This document shows positions 42,347-51,759 of a stretch of DNA of 64,000 nucleotides, piece by piece. The position numbers and the translations under genes are program-made. Each line of letters begins with the position of its first letter. Position 1 is the stretch's first letter. Under the pieces are notes generated by a model. That model was not told the origin of the DNA and made no database searches. It saw only the letters and a list, made by a program, of their open reading frames with translations. Source of the DNA: Flaviramulus_B aquimarinus (lineage in GTDB: Bacteria > Bacteroidota > Bacteroidia > Flavobacteriales > Flavobacteriaceae); NCBI RefSeq assembly GCF_039543205.1, contig NZ_BAABJH010000001.1:186001-250000 (forward strand), in the 5' to 3' direction.

Positions 42347-44077
42347 TTAATGCGTAGCGTTTCCTGCTCCACTAGGAATTCTAATATTTTCAACAATATC
42401 CTGAACGTCTTTTGGAGGTGCTGGTGTGAAATTCATAATCACAATAGAAACCACAAAGTTTAAAGCCATAGCTACTGTTCCAAAACCTTCGGGTGAAATA
42501 CCAAACCACCATTCGCTTTTATCTGGAAGCACCTGATCAAACCAACCGAGTTTATATTTTATCATGTAAAGTAACATGGCAATAATACCAACAACCATTC
42601 CTGCTATGGCTCCTTCTTTATTCATACGCTTATAAAAAATCCCTAAAATAATAGCTGGAAAAAATGATGCTGCCGCTAAACCAAAAGCCAAAGCCACTAC
42701 AGCTGCTACAAATCCAGGCGGATTAATACCAAAATAACCAGCAACACATACTGCGCCTATTGCCGATAAACGTGCAGCAACCAACTCCCCTTTTTCAGAA
42801 ATTGAAGGCTTGATTATTTTTTTAATTAAATCATGTGAAACAGAAGCCGATATAACCAATAACAATCCTGCAGCGGTCGATAATGCAGCCGCCAATCCAC
42901 CTGCTGCGACCAAGGCTATAACCCAATCAGGTAAATTTGCTATTTCTGGATTTGCAAGTACCATGATATCCCTATCTACAATTAATTCATTTTGCTCTTT
43001 ATTCGCTACATATTGAATGCGTCCATCATTGTTTTTATCATTAAAGCTTATTAAACCAGTCGTTTCCCATTTTTTAAACCACTCTGGCACATTAGCATAG
43101 GGTTGGTTAGAAACTGTTTCAATCATATTAGTCCTCGCAAAAACGGCTATAGCAGGTGCTGTTGTATATAAAATAGCTATTAAAAGCAATGCAATACCTG
43201 CAGATTTTCGAGCATCTTTAACACGCTTCACGGTAAAAAACCGAACAATAACATGAGGCAATCCAGCAGTTCCAACCATTAAAGCTAAAGTAATAGCAAA
43301 AACATCAATTAAGGGTTTTGAGCCTTCGGTATATTCAGCAAAACCGAGTTCAGTGCTTAATCCGTCTAACTTATCTAATAAATACGTTCCAGAGCCATCA
43401 GCCAATTCACTACCAAAGCCAAATTGTGGCACAGGATTTCCTGTCATTTGAATTGATATAAAAATGGCTGGTACCATGAAGGCAAAAATAAGTACGCAAT
43501 ATTGGGCAACTTGGGTATATGTAATGCCTTTCATACCACCTAAAACGGCATAAAATAAAACAATAAGCATTCCTATAATAACACCTGTATTAATATCGAC
43601 TTCTAAAAAACGTGAAAATACAATACCAACTCCTCGCATTTGACCAGCAACATATGTAAATGATACCAGCAAAGCGCAAAAAACAGCAACTATACGGGCT
43701 GTTTTTGAGTAATATCTATCTCCAATAAAATCAGGAACCGTAAACTTTCCGAACTTTCGTAAGTAAGGTGCTAATAGTAGAGCTAGTAACACATATCCAC
43801 CAGTCCACCCCATTAAATACACTGCTCCATCATAACCAGCAAAAGAAATGATACCAGCCATAGATATAAATGACGCAGCACTCATCCAATCGGCTGCAGT
43901 TGCCATACCGTTTGCTAAAGGCGACACTCCACCACCTGCAACATAAAACTCTTTTGTTGACCCTGCTCTAGACCAAATGGCTATACCTATATATAAAGTA
44001 AATGTAAGTCCAACTAGAATATATGTCCAATTCTGAACGCCTATACCTTCTACTAATAAACTATGCATCATAACCAT
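42347..44077 (-). CDS. Cation:acetate symporter-type SSS transporter
   Basis: The protein has about 13 membrane helices and belongs to the sodium:solute symporter family, ActP-like group: GSTKEFYVAGGGVSPLANG in helix 2, ADWMSAASFISMAG, and RFFTVKRVKDARKSAG in the middle. I start at the ATG at 44077; ATGs at 44071 and 44068 and a TTG at 44089 are alternatives. It overlaps the small DUF4212 partner gene upstream, so the two are translationally coupled. Together with acs downstream this indicates acetate or short-chain acid uptake driven by Na+. Confidence 0.92.
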   Translation of the reverse strand: MVMMHSLLVEGIGVQNWTYILVGLTFTLYIGIAIWSRAGSTKEFYVAGGGVSPLANGMATAADWMSAASFISMAGIISFAGYDGAVYLMGWTGGYVLLALLLAPYLRKFGKFTVPDFIGDRYYSKTARIVAVFCALLVSFTYVAGQMRGVGIVFSRFLEVDINTGVIIGMLIVLFYAVLGGMKGITYTQVAQYCVLIFAFMVPAIFISIQMTGNPVPQFGFGSELADGSGTYLLDKLDGLSTELGFAEYTEGSKPLIDVFAITLALMVGTAGLPHVIVRFFTVKRVKDARKSAGIALLLIAILYTTAPAIAVFARTNMIETVSNQPYANVPEWFKKWETTGLISFNDKNNDGRIQYVANKEQNELIVDRDIMVLANPEIANLPDWVIALVAAGGLAAALSTAAGLLLVISASVSHDLIKKIIKPSISEKGELVAARLSAIGAVCVAGYFGINPPGFVAAVVALAFGLAAASFFPAIILGIFYKRMNKEGAIAGMVVGIIAMLLYMIKYKLGWFDQVLPDKSEWWFGISPEGFGTVAMALNFVVSIVIMNFTPAPPKDVQDIVENIRIPSGAGNATH

Positions 44078-44318
44078 ACTTTTTATCAAGTTTATTCATT
44101 AAACGTACATAAATGAAAATCAAAATAACAAACACATACATAGAACCTTGTTGTGCAAACCAAAATCCTAATTTAAAACCGCCTATTTTAAATGCGTTAA
44201 GTGAATCTTTAAATAGAATTCCTGCGCCAAAGGATACGATAAACCATATAAACATTAACATAAGAACATATCTTATATTCTCTTTCCAATAGGCTTTAGC
44301 TTTTTCTTTATCTGTCAT
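44061..44318 (-). CDS. DUF4212 small subunit of the symporter
   Basis: The 85-residue protein has two membrane helices and begins with AKAYWKENIRYVLMLM, the DUF4212 signature (Y-W-x-x-N). DUF4212 genes are regularly placed in front of SSS-type acetate/solute symporters, and the encoded protein is regarded as a small subunit. The 3' end overlaps the large subunit gene by about 17 bp. An inverted repeat lies 17 bp upstream of its ATG. Confidence 0.9.
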   Translation of the reverse strand: MTDKEKAKAYWKENIRYVLMLMFIWFIVSFGAGILFKDSLNAFKIGGFKLGFWFAQQGSMYVFVILIFIYVRLMNKLDKKYGYDA

Positions 44319-44334
44319 AATTTAAGTTTGGTTA

Positions 44335-44356
44335 TTAGTGTTTTACAAAACACTAA
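44335..44356. promoter_or_regulatory. Inverted repeat upstream of the acetate symporter genes
   Basis: TTAGTGTTTT (44335-44344) and AAAACACTAA (44347-44356) are perfect 10 bp arms around AC. The site ends 17 bp upstream of the DUF4212 start codon. It has no T-run of its own in the right place, so an operator is more likely than a terminator. Confidence 0.5.
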
Positions 44357-44472
44357 ATTTAATATTATTTTGAGCAATCTATAGTCTATAAATCATTCAA
44401 AAACAGGGTTATAAAACAATCAAGTCCAAAAAAATCGATCTTTTTTAGTTCTTAATTAAATAGGTTTTTACT

Positions 44473-44487
44473 TTGTTGTTGTTGTTG
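44473..44487. repeat. (TTG)5 trinucleotide repeat
   Basis: Five uninterrupted TTG units in the gap between the alanine/glycine symporter gene and the DUF4212 gene. Such short repeats can vary in length, but no frame or promoter depends on it visibly. Confidence 0.7.
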
Positions 44488-44573
44488 GTCATAATTTAAT
44501 TCAGTTAAACATAGATACTATAATTCAATTATAAAATGTATAAAATTCACATTTTCATATATTATTTAAACAT

Positions 44574-45938
44574 TTAAGGAAGTTTCAACTTTTGAAAATA
44601 TATTTTTGTCTCTTTTACAACTCTAGGAGCTAGAATTATAGCTGCAACCATTGTTGGTATGGCCATTAGTGCAAATACACCATCAATTAAATTTAGCATG
44701 ACGCTAAACGGTGTAGTAGCCGCCAATACAATACTGATAATATATATGTAATTATAATAATGTTTTTTATCTGCTCCAATTAAGAACGACAAACATTTTG
44801 TTCCATAATAAGCATATGAAAACAATGATGATATACTAAAAATGGCCACACAAATCATAAGTAAGTATTTGCCGTAAACAGGCATGGTATGGTTAAATGC
44901 AGAAGCTGTTAAACTCACACCATTATCAGCAGTTGTTTCCCAAACGCCAGTTACCAAAATAGCTAAAGCAGTAAGTGTACATACCACTAATGTATCTATG
45001 GCTGGCCCTAGCATAGCGACCAAACCTTCGCGTACCGGTTCATCTGTTTTTGCCGCGCCATGTGCCATAGGTGCCGTACCAATACCAGCTTCATTTGAAA
45101 AAGCACCACGACGGATTCCTAATAAAATCAATGCGCCTAAAACACCTCCCATAAATGCATCCCCACTATAATAATCTGCTGTAAACGCATCGGTAAAAAT
45201 CATATAAAAACACTTTGGTACAACCTCGTAATTAGAAATCAAAATAAACAATACCAAAACAAAATACAACAGCACCATTGATGGTACCAACTTAGACGCT
45301 GCATTACTAATGCGTTTTAAACCGCCTAGAATAATTACCGAGGTTAATGCTACCAAAACCATTGCTAAAATAAGATTCGATTTTAACCCTACTTCAACGC
45401 CGTTTGGAATTAATATAATATCATTTATGGCTTGGGTTAACTGATTCACATTAACTACGGGTAAGGCGCCTATCATTCCAAAAAGACTAAACATTATGGC
45501 TAAAGGCTTCCATGACTTGCCTAAACCTTCCATTATAAAATACATGGGACCACCTTGTAATCTGCCTGCACTATCTTTTCCTCGATACATAATGGCCAGT
45601 GTAGATGTAAAAAACTTAGTGGACATGCCTACTATTGCACTTACCCACATCCAAAACATAGCGCCAGGACCACCAACCGAAATAGCCACAGCCACGCCTG
45701 CAATATTTCCCATACCAATGGTAGAAGACAAAGCTGTCGTTAAGGCTTTAAAATGTGAAATTTGACCAGGGTCATTGGGATCATCATATTTCCCTCGTAA
45801 TACTTGAATAGCATGATTTAAATATCGAAATGGTAAAAACCTTGATAAAATCAAAAGATATAATCCACCCCCAATCAATAAAACCACAAGAGGAATTCCC
45901 CATGCATAATCTGAAAAGGTTTTAATAAACTGCTCCAT
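44574..45938 (-). CDS. Alanine/glycine:cation symporter (AGCS family)
   Basis: This Na+-coupled amino acid importer has about 11 membrane helices in 454 residues. Family motifs are GQISHFKALTTALSSTIGMG with the following NIAGVAVAISVGGPGAMFWM, GPMYFIMEGLGKSW, and GAFSNEAGIGTAPMAHGAA with the conserved substrate-site residues. It imports D/L-alanine or glycine. It is the most upstream gene of the minus-strand transport and acetate cluster, separated from the DUF4212 gene by 255 bp, and so is probably a separate transcript. Confidence 0.93.
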   Translation of the reverse strand: MEQFIKTFSDYAWGIPLVVLLIGGGLYLLILSRFLPFRYLNHAIQVLRGKYDDPNDPGQISHFKALTTALSSTIGMGNIAGVAVAISVGGPGAMFWMWVSAIVGMSTKFFTSTLAIMYRGKDSAGRLQGGPMYFIMEGLGKSWKPLAIMFSLFGMIGALPVVNVNQLTQAINDIILIPNGVEVGLKSNLILAMVLVALTSVIILGGLKRISNAASKLVPSMVLLYFVLVLFILISNYEVVPKCFYMIFTDAFTADYYSGDAFMGGVLGALILLGIRRGAFSNEAGIGTAPMAHGAAKTDEPVREGLVAMLGPAIDTLVVCTLTALAILVTGVWETTADNGVSLTASAFNHTMPVYGKYLLMICVAIFSISSLFSYAYYGTKCLSFLIGADKKHYYNYIYIISIVLAATTPFSVMLNLIDGVFALMAIPTMVAAIILAPRVVKETKIYFQKLKLP

Positions 45939-46024
45939 ATTTTTTATGATTTTATAAATATATCACTTTACAAACATTATGTTTCGATTATTTAAAAGTA
46001 TATTTATAAATGTTAAATTAACCT

Positions 46025-47134
46025 ATGGGCCAATCTAATCGCTTATATTTTATAGATGCTGTTCGAGCATTTGCTATATTAATGATGCTTCAAGGGCATT
46101 TTATAGATTCGTTATTATCCCCTGTTTATAGAGACAAATCCAATGCTATTTATAACCTTTGGTCCTACTTTAGAGGCATAACGGCTCCTACGTTTTTTAC
46201 TATTTCAGGTTTAGTTTTCGCCTATTTATTATTACGTGCTTACGCCAAAGGTCTTGACAAACCCAGAATTAAAAAAGGGATTTTTAGAGGATTGCTATTA
46301 CTCGCCATTGGTTATAGTTTACGTATTAATATTTTTAATTGGCTTAGTGGACACTTTAATTATTACTTTTTTGTTATTGATGTGTTGCAATGCATTGGTT
46401 TATCTTTAATCCTATTGGTTGGTTTGCATATTGTTTTTAAAAAACACAGTTACATGTTTTCAATGGTTTTATTTATTATAGGATGCTTGTGTTTTGTTAG
46501 CGAACCGCTTTATAGAAACTTATCTTTAGAAACCATTCCGCAATTTATTGCTAATTATATGACTAAAACCAATGGTTCGGTATTTACTATTTTGCCATGG
46601 TTTGGGTACTCGGCTTTTGGTGCATTTATCTCTACTGTGTTTTTTAGACATGTCCATCGCGACCGATTTAAACTCACTATCATTATTACTTTTTTTAGCG
46701 TGGGCATCTTCCTAATTCATTTTTCATCTTGGTTTTTATTAAAACTTTACGGTCTTACTCATATTGAATTATTTAAAATGAGTGCCAACTATAATTACTT
46801 GTTTTCCAGACTTGGCGATGTGCTTATGCTATTTGGTGTTTTTTATACTTTAGAACGGTTTTTAAAACAATCCATTATAGCTCGGATAGGTGAAAAAACA
46901 CTGTCTATTTATGTGATACATTTTGTGTTGCTCTACGGAAGTTTTACGGGTTACGGAATAAAACGATTTTTGAGTCAGTCGTTAGAACCACCAGTGGCTA
47001 TTTTCGGTGCGATTCTTTTTATGATTGTGGTTTGTGTTATTGCTTTTCATTACGCTAAAACCAATGCATTTGTTTATAATATAATTCGAAAAACAACAGA
47101 TAAATTAAAAAATTACTACCATGGCTTACGATGA
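46025..47134 (+). CDS. HGSNAT/DUF1624-like membrane acyltransferase
   Basis: About ten membrane helices span the 369 residues. The N-terminal motif RLYFIDAVRAFAILMMLQGHFIDS, split over helix 1, with the catalytic-type His in GHF, and the following TAPTFFTISGLVF are those of the heparan-alpha-glucosaminide acetyltransferase and acyltransferase-3 related group. The C-terminal LSIYVIHFVLLYG also fits. It may move acetyl groups across the membrane to a sugar, but the acceptor is unknown. The end overlaps the TfoX gene by 14 bp. Confidence 0.8.
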   Translation: MGQSNRLYFIDAVRAFAILMMLQGHFIDSLLSPVYRDKSNAIYNLWSYFRGITAPTFFTISGLVFAYLLLRAYAKGLDKPRIKKGIFRGLLLLAIGYSLRINIFNWLSGHFNYYFFVIDVLQCIGLSLILLVGLHIVFKKHSYMFSMVLFIIGCLCFVSEPLYRNLSLETIPQFIANYMTKTNGSVFTILPWFGYSAFGAFISTVFFRHVHRDRFKLTIIITFFSVGIFLIHFSSWFLLKLYGLTHIELFKMSANYNYLFSRLGDVLMLFGVFYTLERFLKQSIIARIGEKTLSIYVIHFVLLYGSFTGYGIKRFLSQSLEPPVAIFGAILFMIVVCVIAFHYAKTNAFVYNIIRKTTDKLKNYYHGLR

Positions 47135-47495
47135 ATATTTAGCCGACAGAATACGGCAGCAATTAAAAGAAAAACGGACTGCTCTTACTGAACTAAAAAT
47201 GATGGGTGGTTTGTGTTTTAAAGTCGATAACAAAATGCTTTGTGGTATACATATCGATAAAAAATATGGCGATAGCTTACTCATGGCTCGTATTGGCGAA
47301 TCCGTTTACCTAAAAGAACTTGAAAAACCAGAATGTTTACCGATGGACTTTACAGGTCGCCCCATGCGTGGTTATATTTTTGTAGCACCTGATGGTTTTG
47401 ATACTGATAAAGACCTTTCTTATTGGTTGGATTTATGTTTAGATTTTAATCCTATGGCTAAAGCCAGTAAACCTCGAAACAAAAAGAAACAATAA
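47121..47495 (+). CDS. TfoX/Sxy N-terminal domain protein
   Basis: The 124-residue protein has the TfoX N-terminal domain: KRTALTELKMMGGLCFKVDN, KMLCGIHIDKKYGDSLLMAR, and MRGYIFVAPDGFDTDKDLSY. The C-terminal DNA-binding half of Sxy is missing, as usual for this stand-alone type, and the tail is basic (KASKPRNKKKQ). A role in competence is not implied in Bacteroidota. It is coupled to the upstream membrane gene by a 14 bp overlap. Confidence 0.87.
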   Translation: MAYDEYLADRIRQQLKEKRTALTELKMMGGLCFKVDNKMLCGIHIDKKYGDSLLMARIGESVYLKELEKPECLPMDFTGRPMRGYIFVAPDGFDTDKDLSYWLDLCLDFNPMAKASKPRNKKKQ

Positions 47496-47570
47496 CAGCT
47501 TATTAATCAATATAAGTTTAAAACAACACGCTTAACAAAAACTTAAGTATAATTAATAAAACAATTAGAA

Positions 47571-47999
47571 ATGAAAATTGGTATTTTGAAAAAGGACGAT
47601 TTAAACGCTTCCTTTCAAGAACAAATATCTAAATTGTTTAAACAATTAGGTGGAAATAAAACCCAAGTAGATTTGAATGAGGTATTAGATAAAAAAAACA
47701 AAATAACTCTTGTGTATTGCTCAGATAATTCTGAAATAATTGGAATAGCCTCGATGTGTACCTATAACGTGATTTCTGGTAAAAAAGGTTGGATAGAAGA
47801 TGTTGTTGTAAATGCAAACTCAAGAGGTAAAGGGATTGGAAGAAAACTTATGGAAAAATTATTAGAAGTGGGAAAAGAAAAGAATTTATCTCAAATACTC
47901 CTTTTTACGGAAGATCATCGCTTGCCTGCAATACGCTTATATTCGGATTTGGGGTTCAAGGTTAAAGACAGTCGAATCTATACACTCCATATGAAATAA
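47571..47999 (+). CDS. GNAT family N-acetyltransferase
   Basis: Motif A is VVNANSRGKGIGRKLMEKLL near residues 82-101, and motif B includes HRLPAIRLYSDLGFKVKD near the C-terminus. At 142 residues it is a minimal GNAT. The acceptor is unknown. It appears to be transcribed alone with a 75 bp gap to the TfoX gene. Confidence 0.88.
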   Translation: MKIGILKKDDLNASFQEQISKLFKQLGGNKTQVDLNEVLDKKNKITLVYCSDNSEIIGIASMCTYNVISGKKGWIEDVVVNANSRGKGIGRKLMEKLLEVGKEKNLSQILLFTEDHRLPAIRLYSDLGFKVKDSRIYTLHMK

Positions 48000-48131
48000 A
48001 AAATTTAACCAGTTCATCCTGTAAAAACAACACTTGGGAAACTTAAACTTATAAAAACAATATTATAATCTGAACTTTGCATCGTTAAATTCAATTAAAA
48101 TAGTTTCCAATACCCTATAAATTAATTAAAC

Positions 48132-49157
48132 ATGAAAAAACAAATATTCAGAATAGTATTGCTTACTGGAACCGCAATCTCCTTGTTTTTCGTACCATGG
48201 ATTTTGGTATGGGCTTGGATATTACCACTACCAAATACGGTACAAGAACAGGTAGATGAAGCCATTGGTCATGGCTTTGACGGCATGATTGTTTATATTG
48301 ATGAAGCTGGCGAACCGCCAGCATTTTATACTGGTGGTTGGAAAGACAAGAAAACCAAAATATCTGCCGATCCGAAATCATTATTCAAAATTGCCAGTAT
48401 TAGCAAATTATATGTTGCAGTGGCTATTACCAAATTGGTTAATGATAAACGTTTGGATTTGGATAAAACACTTGCGGATTACTTCCCAGAACTTGATGGA
48501 CGTATTGAATATGCTGATAAGATAGCCTTGAAATATATGGTGCAACATCGTAGTGGTATTCCAAGTTTTACTAACCATCCTGGTTTTTGGGAAAATCCAC
48601 CAGAATCAGCCCAAGCATGCCTTGACCTGATACTAGATTTACCAGCAAATTTTGCACCTGATGAAGATTACGAATACTGTAACACCAATTATCTGCTGCT
48701 TTCTGAACTTATCGACAAAACAGTTGGTTACAGCCATCACCAATATATTAAAGAAGAAATTTTGGTGCCTCTTGGACTAAAAAAGACCTTCTTTTCACTT
48801 GAAGAAGTTAATATAGACGATGTGATGAGTGGTTATTATATTGGCCATGAACCCGATTTAAAGACTGTGGATTATGGCATGCTAGCCACAGCAGAGGATG
48901 TAGGTAAATTCTTGAGAGCTCTAAACGACGGCTCTGTGTTTAAAGGTGATGAAAAGGACATTTATGCTTCTATTTATGTTTACGAGCATGGTGGTCTGGT
49001 TCCAGGTTATCAGAGTCTTGCTGAATATCATGAAGACATCGACACTGTTGTTGTTCAATTTATTAACACTACTGATTTTAATGGCTACCAATGGAATTTA
49101 TCTGAGATTGTAATAAATCGCATTGTAAAAATTGTGAAGAATAACAAAAGCTCATAA
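48132..49157 (+). CDS. Serine hydrolase, beta-lactamase class C/PBP4 fold
   Basis: A membrane anchor or uncleaved signal (residues about 7-30) precedes the catalytic domain. The three motifs of the family are visible: SISK with the nucleophile at about S89 and Lys at K92, YCN at 182-184, and HGGLVPG near 290 in place of KTG. The enzyme probably acts outside the inner membrane as an esterase, D-Ala peptidase or amidase; it is not expected to be a true beta-lactamase. It is monocistronic. Confidence 0.88.
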   Translation: MKKQIFRIVLLTGTAISLFFVPWILVWAWILPLPNTVQEQVDEAIGHGFDGMIVYIDEAGEPPAFYTGGWKDKKTKISADPKSLFKIASISKLYVAVAITKLVNDKRLDLDKTLADYFPELDGRIEYADKIALKYMVQHRSGIPSFTNHPGFWENPPESAQACLDLILDLPANFAPDEDYEYCNTNYLLLSELIDKTVGYSHHQYIKEEILVPLGLKKTFFSLEEVNIDDVMSGYYIGHEPDLKTVDYGMLATAEDVGKFLRALNDGSVFKGDEKDIYASIYVYEHGGLVPGYQSLAEYHEDIDTVVVQFINTTDFNGYQWNLSEIVINRIVKIVKNNKSS

Positions 49158-49246
49158 AAAAGTTTAAAAACCATGAAACAATTTGGCTTGAAGACCGTCT
49201 TACCAAAAAAGCACTAAAGACTTTTTACAAAAAAACAGGACATTAT

Positions 49247-49978
49247 ATGACAATTTTAGTAGTAGGTGCGAGTGGCGCAACAGGAAGACATTTAGTTAAA
49301 CAACTTTTAATACAAGGCAACACTGTCAAGGCTATTGTAAGGTCTCCAGAAAAATTACCAGAATCGTGGAAAAACAATGACCACATACAAATAATTTCTG
49401 CCAGTATTTTAGATTTAAGTGACAAAGACATGAGCGAATTTACCGTTGATTGCGATGCCATTGCATCATGTCTTGGACATAATTTAACATGGAAAGGTAT
49501 TTATGGACAACCAAGGAAATTAGTAACTGATGCCACACGAAGACTATGCGAAGCTGTAAAAACTAATGCTCCAAAAAAGCCAATTAAGTATGTTTTAATG
49601 AACACAATTGGAAACCGTAATCGGGACTTAAACGAACCTATTTCCTTTGGTCAAAAATGCGTTATTGGGCTATTGCGTTTACTATTACCTCCACATTTGG
49701 ATAATGAAAAAGCCTCAGATTATTTGCGAACTCAAATCGGTCAAAATCATGATTTTATTGAATGGGCTGCTATTAGACCAGACGGTTTAATTAATGAGGA
49801 AGAAACTACTGATTATGAAATACACGCTTCGCCAACCAGAAGCGCCATTTTTAATGCAGGTAAAACCAGTCGTATAAATGTTGGGCATTTTATGGCAAAC
49901 TTAATTAATGATAAAAATTTATGGAATACATGGAAAGGACAAATGCCTGTTATTTATAATATATCTCCACTAGATTAA
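49247..49978 (+). CDS. NAD(P)-binding SDR-like protein (NmrA/YwnB type)
   Basis: The Rossmann nucleotide loop is at the very start: TILVVGASGATGRHLVKQLL. A later region has YVLMNTIGNRNRD, where a classical SDR would have an active-site Tyr-x3-Lys; this atypical SDR group (a5) has lost part of it. It may act as an oxidoreductase or a redox sensor. The frame stays open for about 85 bp upstream of the ATG without another start codon. The next gene starts 17 bp downstream, so the two are probably co-transcribed. Confidence 0.83.
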   Translation: MTILVVGASGATGRHLVKQLLIQGNTVKAIVRSPEKLPESWKNNDHIQIISASILDLSDKDMSEFTVDCDAIASCLGHNLTWKGIYGQPRKLVTDATRRLCEAVKTNAPKKPIKYVLMNTIGNRNRDLNEPISFGQKCVIGLLRLLLPPHLDNEKASDYLRTQIGQNHDFIEWAAIRPDGLINEEETTDYEIHASPTRSAIFNAGKTSRINVGHFMANLINDKNLWNTWKGQMPVIYNISPLD

Positions 49979-49995
49979 CTCATATATTATACAAA

Positions 49996-50565
49996 ATGAA
50001 TAGATTCACAACATTTATTGAACAAAATATATCTGGAAAAAAAGTTTTTGTGCTTTTTATTCTTACCAATCTAGTTTATGTTTTTATGTTAGCTGTTACA
50101 ATTCCAAAAACAATGGAATTCTCCAATAAAATGAAATTATTGGACATGATGCCCATGGGGTATGATTTTAATTATGTTAGCAAGTTATTCAATACTCTTG
50201 AAAAAAATGGACGTGAAATATATTTAACAAACCAAATTCCTGTTGATATGATTTATCCGTTACTTTTCGGATTTTCTTACTGTTTGCTTCTAGGATACTT
50301 TCTAAAAAAACTAAACAAATTAAATACACCCTATTCTTATTTATGTATACTTCCTATAATTGCAGGGGTTTGTGATTATTTAGAAAATTTTGGAATAATT
50401 ATAATGTTGAATAATTACCCTGACTTGACAAAAATTTTAGTAAGTTCAACAAATATATTTACAATTCTAAAAAGTGTTTCTACAAGCCTATTTTTTGTTA
50501 CTCTTATAATTATATTAATAATACTTGGACTAGCATCATTAGACAAAAAAAGTCGTAAAGTATAA
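49996..50565 (+). CDS. Four-helix membrane protein of unknown function
   Basis: The 189-residue protein has four hydrophobic segments (about 16-35, 78-95, 110-130 and 150-178), with a soluble loop rich in Met, Lys and Tyr between the first two (KMKLLDMMPMGYDFNYVSK). I do not recognise a family. It starts 17 bp after the SDR gene and may work with it. It ends before two hairpins that separate it from purC. Confidence 0.7.
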   Translation: MNRFTTFIEQNISGKKVFVLFILTNLVYVFMLAVTIPKTMEFSNKMKLLDMMPMGYDFNYVSKLFNTLEKNGREIYLTNQIPVDMIYPLLFGFSYCLLLGYFLKKLNKLNTPYSYLCILPIIAGVCDYLENFGIIIMLNNYPDLTKILVSSTNIFTILKSVSTSLFFVTLIIILIILGLASLDKKSRKV

Positions 50566-50594
50566 AAAGCAATGAGGATTAAGTACCGTTCCAG

Positions 50595-50657
50595 AAAGTC
50601 TTCCGACTTTATAAAACATAAACAAAGCCCTAGCTATTAAATACTTTAAGGCTTTTT
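50595..50657. terminator. Hairpins between converging genes
   Basis: AAAGTC/GACTTT (50595-50600, 50605-50610) forms a short hairpin with a TTCC loop. AAAGCC/GGCTTT (50624-50629, 50650-50655) follows with an inner TTAAA/TTTAA stem and a T-run. The second is the better terminator candidate for the plus-strand membrane gene. Confidence 0.45.
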
Positions 50658-50663
50658 AAACAC

Positions 50664-51611
50664 TTACTTCAAATACGCCAAAACATTCTTCTCAATACGC
50701 TCATGAATACTGCTAACATCGGCCTTTACAAACGTTTCACCTGTAATGTTTTCATAAAGTTCGATGTAGCGTTCGGAAACAGTTTTAATATATTCATCGC
50801 TCATATGAGGTACGGTTTGTCCTTCTAAACCTTGAAAATTGTTTGCTATTAGCCATTGACGTACAAACTCTTTAGAAAGTTGCTTTTGTGCTTCTCCTCT
50901 ATCTTGTCGTTCTTGATACCCATCAGCATAAAAATAACGTGACGAATCTGGAGTGTGTATTTCGTCAATTAAAACGATTTTGCCATCTTTGGTTTTTCCG
51001 AATTCATATTTAGTATCAACTAGAATTAAACCGCGTGACGCTGCAATTTCAGAACCACGTTGAAATAATTTTCGAGTGTAATCTTCTAAAACTTGATAAT
51101 CTGCTTCTGAAACAATACCACGTTTTAGAATGTCTTCTCTTGAAATATCTTCATCATGATCGCCCATTTCTGCTTTGGTTGCTGGCGTAATTATAGGCTC
51201 GGAAAAGGCATCGTTTTCTTTCATGCCTTCTGGCATAGGTACGCCACAAAGCATACGCTTACCAGATTTATACTCGCGTGCTGCATGTCCCGACATATAA
51301 CCACGAATGACCATTTCTACTTTAAAAGGCTCGCATAAATGCCCTACGGCTACATTTGGGTCTGGTGTTGCAGTTAGCCAATTTGGCACTAAATCCGCTG
51401 TGGCGGCCATCATTTTAGTAGCTATTTGATTTAGTATTTGTCCTTTATATGGGATACCTTTTGGCATAACAACATCAAAGGCCGATAATCTATCTGTTGC
51501 TATCATGACCAACTCTTTGTCGTTGATATTATATACGGCTCTTACTTTACCTTTGTAGAGACTTTTTTGTCCTGGAAAATTAAAATTGGTGTCTATTATA
51601 GTGTTACTCAT
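50664..51611 (-). CDS. purC: Phosphoribosylaminoimidazole-succinocarboxamide synthase
   Basis: This purine enzyme joins aspartate to CAIR with ATP, giving SAICAR. The 315-residue length is of the longer (yeast-like) type. Motifs are SLYKGKVRAVYNI with the nucleotide loop, FKVEMVIRGYMSGHAAREY with the substrate-binding segment, and VLIDEIHTPDSSRYFYAD, the family signature. It is downstream of the PhoH gene on the same strand, 148 bp apart, with a small hairpin in the gap. Confidence 0.95.
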   Translation of the reverse strand: MSNTIIDTNFNFPGQKSLYKGKVRAVYNINDKELVMIATDRLSAFDVVMPKGIPYKGQILNQIATKMMAATADLVPNWLTATPDPNVAVGHLCEPFKVEMVIRGYMSGHAAREYKSGKRMLCGVPMPEGMKENDAFSEPIITPATKAEMGDHDEDISREDILKRGIVSEADYQVLEDYTRKLFQRGSEIAASRGLILVDTKYEFGKTKDGKIVLIDEIHTPDSSRYFYADGYQERQDRGEAQKQLSKEFVRQWLIANNFQGLEGQTVPHMSDEYIKTVSERYIELYENITGETFVKADVSSIHERIEKNVLAYLK

Positions 51612-51709
51612 TTTTAAAACTGTTTATGAGTTTATTTGTTTATACGTTTGTGGCTAAATCTAAAATTAGCCAATATGTCTAGCCCTTATTGAGGTATTTA
51701 TTGCAAAGC

Positions 51710-51725
51710 CCTATCGTAAGATAGG
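51710..51725. other. Perfect small hairpin in the phoH-purC gap
   Basis: CCTATC (51710-51715) and GATAGG (51720-51725) form a 6 bp stem. The plus strand loop is GTAA, a GNRA-type tetraloop; on the transcribed minus strand it is TTAC. There is no T-run, so it is not a standard terminator of the PhoH gene. Confidence 0.45.
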
Positions 51726-51759
51726 AACTAGCTAAAGCGGTAAATAGTATCAAAACAAA

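Noticed and set aside
48132..49157. True class C beta-lactamase (antibiotic resistance gene)
   Set aside because: The third motif is HGG and not KTG, and the protein has an anchor-type N-terminus; general serine hydrolase is the safer call.
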